Shown piece by piece: positions 32,041-40,190 of a DNA stretch of 64,000 nucleotides. Source of the stretch: Diprion similis (Eukaryota; Arthropoda; Insecta; Hymenoptera; Diprionidae); contig NC_060109.1 in assembly GCF_021155765.1 (NCBI RefSeq), forward strand, positions 3,435,001 to 3,499,000, given 5' to 3'. The position numbers and the translations under genes were made by a program. Under the pieces are notes generated by a model that made no database searches, was not told the DNA's origin, and saw only the letters and a program-made list of their open reading frames with translations. Each line of letters starts with the position of its first letter. Position 1 is the stretch's first letter.

Positions 32041-34272
32041 CAGTAAAACCTCGATTATCCGACCTTCAATCAACCGAGCCTCCGCGTTATCCGAGGCAAC
32101 GCACTTATCCGAGCATTTCGCATTTACTGAGGTGTATGCTCGGATAATACGGAAAACTCGGATAAAACGGATGGAGCCGCTATGCCTATGTTGTACGCGT
32201 GTAGTATTTTACGATTGCTTCTTTGTTTCTTATATGATACATATGTATGCGGATAAACTTGTTACGACACGTTTTGTGTGCTCTTCGGTTGCGAGCTAAA
32301 AATTAACAGTAGGCCTTCAACAATCAATGAAAGAACATTGCCATGCCGGGAAAAAGGAAAAAAGTCGTAGTGAGTGTGGCGAAGAAGTTGGAAGCAATAC
32401 GAAGATTAGATAAAGGAGAAATTATTCGGAATGTCGCGGCCGATTATGGTGTTGGAGAAACCACTGTGGGCGATTGGCGTCGAAATCGATCTCATTTGGA
32501 ACAATGCGCGACAATATCTGGCGACGCGATGACAAGTCGTAAAACGATAAAACCCGCAGAGTATAATAAAGTTGACAAAGGTTTATTCCTATGGTTTACT
32601 CAAATGAGAGAAAAGGGATTGCCAGTCTCAGGTGAGTACGCTTCATAGTCTTCACATCACCATTTATTTAATATAACGAAGTTTGACGATTCTTCTCCAA
32701 TACCATACTGTACAAATAAGTTTTTTTTTTCTGAAATGACCTTTTTTTTCCTTTCTCTCCTTCAGGACCCATTTTACAGGCAAAGGCTATGATGCTTGCA
32801 AAACAGTTTCCCGATGAAAGTGAGACTTTTACAGCAAGTTGTGGTTGGCTGGATAGATGGAAGAAAAGACACGGTATTCATCAGTTAAGTATCTGTGGCG
32901 AAAAATTGTCAGCTGATGAAGGTGGATTGACAAAGTTTAAAAACGAATTTGAGAAACTTGTAGCGGAAGAAGGATACTCGCGAGATCAAATTTATAACTG
33001 CGATGAGACTGGCTTAAATTTTAGAATGATGCCTTCTAAGACATTGGCTTCACGAGAAGAAGCGGTGGCTCCAGGGTACAAAAAGAATAAAGAAAGGGTT
33101 AGCATTTTAGCATGCAGTAATGCGTCCGGAACACACAAACTTCCGCTAATGTGTATCGGGAAATCGGTTAAGCCCAGAGCGATTAAACACATCAAACCTG
33201 AAGCTTTCCCTGTGTACTACGCACATCAGAAGAATGCTTGGATGAGTCGCGATCTTTTCCAGAAATGGTTTTTAGAACAATTCATTCCTCTGGTTGCAAA
33301 ATTTTTGAAAAAAAATGGTCTTCCTAGAAAAGCGATTTTGTTACTCGACAACGCTCCATCGCACCCAAACGAGTCGATTCTGAGAAGTGAAGACATCATT
33401 GTCAAATTTTTTCCACCGAATGTGACCTCCATTGGACAACCAATGGATCAAGGCGTACTCGAGACGTTCAAACGTCATTACAGACGTCTTTTACTGCAAG
33501 AAATTTTAGAGAAAAGTAGCGCCGGAAGTACCCTCAAAGACTGTTTACGTGCAATAAATATAAAAAGTGTCATTTACTGGTCAGCTCAAGCTTGGGATGC
33601 TGTCCAAAGGCTCACGCTGAAGAGGTCATGGGCAAAAATCTTGTCTTCTACTGACCAAAGTGATCAAATTGCGGACGATGTCGATCTACATAGCATCATG
33701 AAGCAAATCCCTGGTTGCGAAGACGTGGATAGAAACAATACTGATGAATGGATTCATGATGACGATTGTGAACAAGAACGCACTGACGATGAAATCGGCC
33801 ATCTTGTGAATTCTGCAGAAGAAAACGCGGATGATATTGAAGACAGCGAAACGGCAGAAACTCCACAAGTCAGCCACGAAGAAGGATTAAATGCGCTTGA
33901 AATAGCTCTTAAATATGTTGAGGAACAACCGGAAAGTAGCTAGTGACCTCTTATTAATGAAACGATGGCGAGATATTGCAGCTAAAAAACGAATGAGCAG
34001 GTTGAAACAGTGCTCTATTACGGACTTTCTTAAGCCACGTTAGTGACAAGTTGCACGTTATGTACTAACCATGCTTTGTACCCCACAGATTAGTCTAAGT
34101 TTGTTGGATTTTCACTTTTATATATTTTTGTGATTAAATTTTATTCTATCATTTCAAATACATAAAAAACAATTAAAATCTTCGAATTTTTTATTTCTTC
34201 CATGTTATCCGAGTTTTCGCTTATTCGAGGTACCTCCTTCCCACATTACCTCGGATAAACGAGGTTTTACTG
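32041..34272 (+). mobile_element. Pogo/Tigger-type DNA transposon, apparently intact
   Basis: The element has inverted ends CAGTAAAACCTCG / CGAGGTTTTACTG and TA duplications (32039-32040 and 34273-34274). Subterminal sequence is also inverted-related (ATTATCCGA and its complement recur). Removing the element and one TA rejoins the LINE endonuclease frame across the site (...NDSY then MHILNFYRPPN), which confirms the boundaries. It encodes one complete two-exon transposase. Confidence 0.95.
32343..33943 (+). CDS. Pogo/Tigger (jerky-like) transposase, two exons
   Basis: Exon 1 is 32343-32631 and exon 2 is 32766-33943. The intron has GTGAGT at its start and a pyrimidine tract with TTCAG at its end. 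The joined frame is 488 residues without a stop. The N-terminus (KKVVVSVAKKLEAIRRLDKG, DYGVGETTVGDWRRNR) is a CENP-B/psq-type helix-turn-helix. A second, CENPB-type DNA-binding domain follows (PILQAKAMMLAKQF to GWLDRWKKRHGI). The DDE_1 core has D176 in NCDETGLN, D291 in LLLDNAPSHPN and D324 in GQPMDQGVLE. The acidic tail is typical of jerky relatives. With all catalytic residues, splice sites and ends present, it could be functional. Confidence 0.93.
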
Positions 34273-34274
34273 TA

Positions 34275-34635
34275 TAAGAATCATTACTAAGCTTAATTTT
34301 TACCCCGTCCCACTCCAGCTTAGCCGGAAGCGGAAGAGGCCCCAAGGATTGGTAAAAGATATTTTTTGAGATAAGGAAGGCCAGACCCCCCCCCCCCCCC
34401 CAAGGGTAGGTGGAGGCCTATCCCTCCTCACGATATTGAAACCTTTGCAGGTAAAAAGTTGCTCGCTATTCAGCCAAGTTTCTGTAAGGCATAAGATATT
34501 AAAATTATTGGTTAAACCCTGGAGTTCATTAATTTTGCTGAAGATACTACGACAATTCCATCGGAGGATCTTAACTGTATCCGCCATGTTAGTTACGGCG
34601 CTGCTGCCTATATAGCGCCTCCGACGCCTTGACAT
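34275..34635 (-). pseudogene. LINE ORF2, N-terminal endonuclease segment
   Basis: Starting near ATG at 34635 (in-frame Met also at MADTVKILRWN), the segment shows ILRWNCRSIFSKINELQGL (the Asn of the APE-type nuclease) and ILCLTETWLN (catalytic Glu in the TETWL motif). A run of 16 C (34386-34401, plus sense) coincides with a change of frame: after it, the frame leading into the pogo site (EWDGVKIKLSNDSY) differs from the frame before it. Confidence 0.85.
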
Positions 34636-35042
34636 TTGTTACTATACGATCCGAGTCCGGGAATTCTTCGGCAATTCTTCTATAGCTAAAGTCTGTAAAG
34701 TCTGACAGCGAGTTTCTGATTTCGGTCCGGACCCAATCCTTCAGACGCATTTTTGCATCCGAGAAGGGAGGAGATGGTTAAGAAAAATCCAGGAAGAATT
34801 CGGCATTCATTGGATCATCCGCGTCATCATAGTTCATGCCTGGGATAAGTGTGTTTGAGATAGTGTCGCTAAGAGAGGCTGGTCTAATATCAAGTTGGAG
34901 ACTTTGCGCAGGAGGTATAGGAGACACCCCGTCTACTGAGTTTACTGAGCCTGCGTTGGATTTTTTACTGTTCTCTAATGGAAAAAGATGTGAGTTGGTT
35001 TGACTATGGGTAGGGGTCGAAGATAAGACCGGAAAATCCTGG

Positions 35043-35981
35043 TTATCGAAGACAGGCGCGTCTTTCAGACGTTAAGGTTTTATAAAATTTGTCATGTATA
35101 GCCTTTTTTTCCTTAACATATGCGGGACATCCCCTGTCCGAGGCCCTATGTCGACCTTCGCAGTTAACGCACTTAAAGTTTTGCGGGGTTTTAGTGAGTT
35201 CGCAAACCCTTTCATGATGCCCACCTCCGCAGTTGATGCACCTGACCTTAGCTCTACATTGCGCCTCAACGTGGCCAAATCTAAGACACTTTCTGCACAT
35301 CTTAACAGAGGGCAGATAAGGTAATACGTCCCTGGTACTCAAATAGATTGCCACTTTTTCAGGGAGGTTATGGCCTCTAAAAAAAACCTTGATCCTTGAA
35401 GAGTTCTCCCTGTTGAAATCCCCCCCCCCCCCCCCCCCCGGGTCCCGCCAGACCCAGGGGATTCTCTCAACGTAAACAACCTCTGAGCGTGTACTCCCTA
35501 ATATAACAAAGTTTTCTAGAATTTCCTCTTCGGAAAGAGAGGGGTCTACCCCCTTGACTAAGCAGAGTTTGTAAACACACCCATCGGGAATGTATGCTCC
35601 TAAAGACGGATTACAGCTCTCAATGCCCTGACTCACAAAGAAATTAGCGTCATCAATGTTATTGAAAGAGATATTGTAACGATTGATACCCGAAGCCTTA
35701 ATGTTCGAAATACCCTTGAGCAGGTCTTTGCCTTTAAGCGACTTGGCGAAACTCATCGCATGTATCTTACCGGCATTCCCGCCTAACTCATCGTAGACTT
35801 GAACGAGAAATGGAGCACGGTCACCCTGTCTGTATCTATTATCACGAACTCTATGAGATGGAGCCCAAGGTGTACTAGGGTTTGTTCCTTTTTTATTAGG
35901 TGGTGCCTCTGTGGCCCCAGGGTCCTCCTCAGAGGGATCCCTGGCCCTTTTCGTTTCAACTATTAATTGATTACTAGACAT
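35043..35981 (-). CDS. LINE ORF1 (Gag-like nucleic-acid-binding protein)
   Basis: 312 codons from ATG at 35981 (MSSNQLIVETKRARDPS), preferred over an in-frame ATG at 36065 because the protein proper begins there with the basic, disordered N-terminus typical of ORF1. A central domain (KIHAMSFAKSLKGKDLL to RIKVFFRGHNLPEKVAIYL) resembles the RRM-like fold of LINE Gag proteins. Three CCHC-type zinc knuckles follow: CRKCLRFGHVEAQC, CINCGGGHHERVC and CVNCEGRHRASDRGC. ORF1 proteins coat LINE RNA. The frame is open, but a 20-base C run (35420-35439) encodes a run of Gly (DPGGGGGGDFN) that may be an expansion or sequencing artefact. Confidence 0.88.
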   Translation of the reverse strand: MSSNQLIVETKRARDPSEEDPGATEAPPNKKGTNPSTPWAPSHRVRDNRYRQGDRAPFLVQVYDELGGNAGKIHAMSFAKSLKGKDLLKGISNIKASGINRYNISFNNIDDANFFVSQGIESCNPSLGAYIPDGCVYKLCLVKGVDPSLSEEEILENFVILGSTRSEVVYVERIPWVWRDPGGGGGGDFNRENSSRIKVFFRGHNLPEKVAIYLSTRDVLPYLPSVKMCRKCLRFGHVEAQCRAKVRCINCGGGHHERVCELTKTPQNFKCVNCEGRHRASDRGCPAYVKEKKAIHDKFYKTLTSERRACLR

Positions 35982-36243
35982 TTCTATGCAGACACAACAG
36001 ACAACAACACCGGTTACCTTAACCGGGACACGAAACGGGAACGGGGGAGGAAGCCAGTTGATCACCCAGTTCTTTACCCCCGAGAAGCACCGAAGCTGTT
36101 GACTGCTGAGCGGTGATGAACCAGTGAGTCAATAACGCTGTATCGAAAATGGCGGATCCTGTGGAAGTCCTAGCCGCGTGATCGTAAAGATACCGGGTTG
36201 TGGGTTGGAATTTTGACCTCAGTTGATGTTTGTAGGTGTTTGA

Positions 36244-38987
36244 GGGGTTACCCCCACTTGCGATTTTCAAAAAATCGATTTTTTTTTGTTGCATTTTTTT
36301 GAAGTATATTTATCTGAGAATATGTCCTGAAAATTTCAAGTCGATCCGAACAAAATTGACTGAGATATGAGCGTTGAAAGAGAAGAATCCGTTGTGTAAA
36401 CGACCGGCTGGTCTGCCGCGTGGCGCGCTCGACCCTCGCTCCGGTTTCAATCGATTGTTCGAGGAATAGGGTCGTATATCTGGCATTCACAACGTTCATA
36501 TTATACATAGAAATACATTTTTGTTGCCTGCTATGGTCTAAACTGGTCTAAACTCGTCAGTGTAGCTCGAAAGTTCGACTATATAAGACGTATATTCCAC
36601 CGTTCCAAATATTATAAGCGCAGTTTTTATTCATTTTACATTGAAAAATGGATCGAAAAAAAGGTTCGCGTGAAACAAGAAGCAGTGAAAACGAACGGAA
36701 ATCGCGACCGAAGAAAAGGAAGGGAGTTTTTAACCCGAACCTGGCCGAATCGGAAAGTGGAAGTTTCAGCACGTCTGCGAAGAAACTGAAAGATAATATC
36801 GATATGACTGTGAATGAAAGTCCTAATATCGAATATCGTATTTTGAACTTTTGGGTTGTGTTTGCTGCTATTTCCAGTTTAGTGAAGTGCAAAACGTGTA
36901 ATGGAAATATTACATTTGAAACGGCAAATGCAAGAGGATTAGGCTTCAAAGTCGTTGTGAAATGTGACTCATGCGCAGATAATTTGATACCATCTTCTCC
37001 TTTTGTGGCACATTCGTATGAAATAAATCGTCGATTTATATTCACTATGCGAGTTCTCGGTATAGGATTGGCTGGAGCACAAAAATTTTGCGGACTTATG
37101 GACATGCCAAGGTTTCTTACCGAGACTACATACTCATTAATTTTGAAAAGTATTTATGAGTCTGTGAAAACATGTGCAGATGTAATATTTAAAAAAGCCG
37201 TACGAGAAGAAATTAAAGATACACCTAATGCAGCAGATGAAGCAACTCCTCAATTGACAGTTTCCGGATATGGATCGTGGAGGAAGCGAGGATATACATC
37301 GTTGTTCGGAGTTACATCGGTCATAGGCTACTACAGTGGAAAAGTGCTTGATCTTGTGGTAAAAAGTGTGTATTGTAAAATGTGTGAATCGTGGAAACAT
37401 AAAGTAAACGATGCGGAATACGAAGAATGGTACCAAACACACGGAGATAATTGCAGTGCAAATCACGAAGGCTCCTCGGGAAAAATGGAGGTGGACTCTA
37501 TTATCGAAATCTTCAAGCGTTCAATAGAAAAATATAATGTCCTCTACAGTTACTATATTGGAGACGGCGATTCAAAAACGTACACTGGGCTAGTAAATTC
37601 TCATCCTTACGACGACGTAGAAGTTATAAAAAAAGAATGCATCGGACACGTGCAAAAGCGTATGGGATCCCGCCTTCGTAATATAGTAAAAAAAAACAAA
37701 AAGCTTGGTGGTAAAGGACAGCTGACAGGGAAATTTATTGACAAGCTCACTGTGTACTATGGACTTGCTATTCGACGCCATTCTGCTTCTGTTCACGATA
37801 TGCATGAGGCAATATGGGCGACCTTCGATCATTATAGTTCAACCGATGCAAATCCACACCATGAGAGATGTCCAACCGGTGAAGAATCGTGGTGTTCGTA
37901 TCAACGAGCTCAGGCGAGAAACGAGGCTTTCCAACATGATTACAAACCACTTCCATCAAATGTATTGGATGCCATCAGACCTGTATACAACGATCTGAGT
38001 AAGGAAACTTTACTCGAAAGATGCGTCGGTGGCTTCGATCAAAATAACAACGAAAGCTTCAACCAACTTATTTGGAAAATCAGCCCGAAAATCGTCTCGA
38101 GTGGAGCAGTCGTTGTGAATTTAGCAGCTTATATAGCCGCTGGACTATTCAACGAAGGTTCAAAATCACTATTATTTTATTTGAACTCAATCGGAGTGAG
38201 CTGTGGACGAAACGCGCACGAATACGCCGATAAAATGGACGAAGCACGGATCGCGCTGGCAGAAAGACGTGCGGCCGAGAGCACTCGTGAAGGAAGAATG
38301 CTACGAAGACAGTATCAGATTTCCCTGTTGCAAGCGGCATCGTCGGCGGAAGAACTTCTGTATGGACCCGGAATAGATGACTCTATGTAAGTTTACAAAA
38401 AAAAAATTTTTCTCCGTGTAAACTGAAATTGAAACTTTAAACGCGTTTTTCTCAAAATGGCATTTCTGAAGTCGGTGACCAAGATTACTCGAACACTAAT
38501 GAACCGATCTTCTTGAAATTTTGCAGGCTTATTTAGTACATAAAAATGTAGTCTTTAATCGTTCGATTTTTTTTTTTTTTTTTTAAATGGCCGTTTTATA
38601 GCCAAAAAACGGCCGTTTTTTCTCGTTAAAATCGAACTATTGACTTTGACTGTCCGCCATTTTGTGAAAAATGAATATTTTTTTAAAACCTACGATTAAA
38701 GACTAGTTTATACTTATATTTGACTAAATCTATTCATATTTTTTGTTTCAGATGATCCACTTCACCGCAATGTTGGTCACCGCAAACCGTGCACACAACA
38801 ACTTGATTTAATTGACGGCCATTTACCACTAAATTTTGTAATATTTTTCAATAAAAAAATTACTGAAAGGTCTTCAAGATGTGTTCTTTAAGATGATATA
38901 TTGATCGATGAAAAAAGTTTTGTCGTTTTCTTTAAAAAAATTCATGGAAAAGGCCTTTTTTTTCGCTCTACAAGTGGGGGTAACCCC
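36244..38987 (+). mobile_element. Mutator/Kolobok-like transposon, copy 2 (full length)
   Basis: The element is 2744 bp with inverted ends GGGGTTACCCCCACTTG / CAAGTGGGGGTAACCCC and 4-bp flanking duplications TTGA (36240-36243 and 38988-38991). Near each end there is an A/T-rich hairpin-like run around TCAAAAAATCGATTTTTTT. It is inserted in the LINE leader. A TTAA-like 4-bp target is expected for the Kolobok superfamily, whereas the protein is usually labelled Mutator-like transposase domain; I leave both names. Confidence 0.9.
36648..38390 (+). CDS. Mutator/Kolobok-like transposase, full-length ORF with altered catalytic site
   Basis: 580 codons from ATG at 36648, uninterrupted. Order of features: basic N-terminus; CKTCNGNITFE and CDSCADN Cys pairs; SYEINRRFIFTMRVLG; FCGLMDMPRFLTETTY; VSGYGSWRKRG around residue 208; C243-K-M-C246; NHEGSSGKMEVDSI; YYIGDGDSKTYTG (D306/D308); ECIGHVQKRMGSRLRN; KLTVYYGLAIRRH; DHYSSTDANPHH; RPVYNDLSKE; NNNESFNQLIW (E469); AAYIAAGLFNEG; C-terminal LYGPGIDDS. 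The other two copies read SGDGTW where this one has Tyr208 (codon TAT instead of GAT), so the likely first catalytic Asp is lost. The protein may bind the ends but is predicted not to cut. Confidence 0.9.
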   Translation: MDRKKGSRETRSSENERKSRPKKRKGVFNPNLAESESGSFSTSAKKLKDNIDMTVNESPNIEYRILNFWVVFAAISSLVKCKTCNGNITFETANARGLGFKVVVKCDSCADNLIPSSPFVAHSYEINRRFIFTMRVLGIGLAGAQKFCGLMDMPRFLTETTYSLILKSIYESVKTCADVIFKKAVREEIKDTPNAADEATPQLTVSGYGSWRKRGYTSLFGVTSVIGYYSGKVLDLVVKSVYCKMCESWKHKVNDAEYEEWYQTHGDNCSANHEGSSGKMEVDSIIEIFKRSIEKYNVLYSYYIGDGDSKTYTGLVNSHPYDDVEVIKKECIGHVQKRMGSRLRNIVKKNKKLGGKGQLTGKFIDKLTVYYGLAIRRHSASVHDMHEAIWATFDHYSSTDANPHHERCPTGEESWCSYQRAQARNEAFQHDYKPLPSNVLDAIRPVYNDLSKETLLERCVGGFDQNNNESFNQLIWKISPKIVSSGAVVVNLAAYIAAGLFNEGSKSLLFYLNSIGVSCGRNAHEYADKMDEARIALAERRAAESTREGRMLRRQYQISLLQAASSAEELLYGPGIDDSM

Positions 38988-39123
38988 TTGAAGCAGGAAC
39001 TTTATATCGTAATTAATTAGGTAAGTTAGATAACCAGAAACTAACACCAGGAATAAGAAACTCGTACAGAACTCGAGAAGCAAACTTAGCACGTCCAAGC
39101 CTGATCGGCCATCTTGAAGCACT

Positions 39124-39429
39124 CGACACGTCGGTTGCTTGTTGCTGAGATAACAAAGGATAAAGGATTAGAAAGGGTTTCTTCATATGAAAATTCTCGG
39201 AATAGCACCTGCAGGTCCGAGCAGGCCTCAACCCCTAGCGTGCTCCGAGACATCGCCTGGCGTTTCGGTTTATACCTGCGGCGCACCCATCCATTCAAAT
39301 CGCTGTAACTCCGCCAATTTTGCGAAATTCTTAATAATATTTGAAGGGAATATTCTCAAGACTATGAGCTAAATGTAAATGCAAAAAACCGAAAATCCAT
39401 TTTTTGATCGGAAAAACGGACCTCCCCCC
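39124..39429 (-). mobile_element. 5' leader and terminus of Mutator/Kolobok-like copy 1
   Basis: Read on the minus strand from 39429: GGGGGGAGGTCCG, then CCGATCAAAAAATGGATTTTCGG, an AT-rich leader ending its first block with GGCGGAGTTACAGCG, a TATAAA near 39270, and CAAGCAACCGACGTGTCG at the LINE junction. The same layout of terminus, TCAAAAAATSGATTTT and a sensitive-to-stop leader occurs at the 5' ends of copies 2 and 3. After removing the LINE the leader runs straight into 25258 and the ATG at 25163. The flank TTAT (39430-39433) may be a mutated TTAA. Confidence 0.7.
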
Positions 39430-39569
39430 TTATTGCGAAATGAGCAAGCCAGTTGTATGTTTCGTTGACAATAAATTCAACGTTTCGTGATAGAGTATTT
39501 TCGGTTGCTTTACAAACTGCCAATTATAACGAATGGCACACACATCTTACTAATACTAAGCAGGGTAGT

Positions 39570-40186
39570 TCCTTCTCAAGTATTGCACACCAGCATTGAT
39601 ACCTACCATGGCCGAAGCATTATCAGTGCCGATACCTTGTAAGTTCGTTCATTTTAATTTGAAACTGCTCAATAATTTTTTCATTTTTTCAACTGTGTAC
39701 TCAGCTGTGCCATTCTCTATGTGAATCAAGGCTAAGAAGGTAGAAACTATTTTGGCTTGTAATGTACTGAAACATCGAATAGCTATCCTTAACATCTTAT
39801 TGACAGTTACATCGATGGACTCATGAATGAGTAAACTACAGTACCCATCACCAAGGTCTGTCAAGAGAGAAGTGAGAAAGTGAGGTCTAATCGAATTTTT
39901 AATTGAAGTTTTCGTGATGATAACTGAGATGGTCTATGCTGACGATTGACGTATCCATAGCAGCATACAGACAAGGTTGACCCTCCTTCCGTTGTATGTC
40001 AGCGACAACATCAACTGATTTAAAGAGTATGACCTGCTGTCTCTTTTGTGAAAATGGCCTCGATGCTGCGACCAGTTTTGGTATGTATATGAAAATCACA
40101 TAATCTGGCGTTCAAAACTTCAAAACAACTTTACAATATTTGCAATAGGCCTTCGTCTTGTCAGCCGTACACGATTTTAGTCACCC
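39570..40186 (-). pseudogene. hAT-family transposase remnant, central part
   Basis: Minus-strand frames read ADKTKAYCKYCK (end of a BED-type zinc finger), later LGDGYCSLLIHESIDVTVNK (the first-Asp region of hAT, here HES), LRIAIRCFSTLQAKIVSTFL, ALIHIENGTAEYTVEKMKKL and, after a stop near 39652, NLQGIGTDNASAMVGINAGV (second Asp). The N-terminal BED part continues on the other side of the Mutator/Kolobok-like insertion at 42828 onward (QRYRKEWESFIRNEG). In-frame stops and shifts show it is an old relic. Confidence 0.8.
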
Positions 40187-40190
40187 TTCA

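Larger units (their letters stand above)
25259..39123 (-). mobile_element. I-type LINE retrotransposon, interrupted by three insertions
   Basis: On the minus strand the LINE runs 39123 to 25259. Its order is a leader, ORF1 with zinc knuckles (35981-35043), endonuclease (34635-34275 and 32039-31300), reverse transcriptase (31264-30061), RNase H (26618-25932), 3' UTR and a GAA-repeat tail (TCTTCTTCTTC in plus sense, from 25259). Inserted sequences at 27025-30060, 32041-34272 and 36244-38987 total about 8 kb, so the LINE itself is about 5.8 kb, which is usual for RNase-H-bearing I-superfamily LINEs. Candidate target duplication: CGACATGTCGGTT at 25246-25258 and CGACACGTCGGTT at 39124-39136. Confidence 0.82.

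Noticed and set aside
36557-37105. 182-codon open frame on the minus strand opposite the copy 2 transposase
   Set aside because: It is the antisense shadow of a real coding region and has no recognisable domain.
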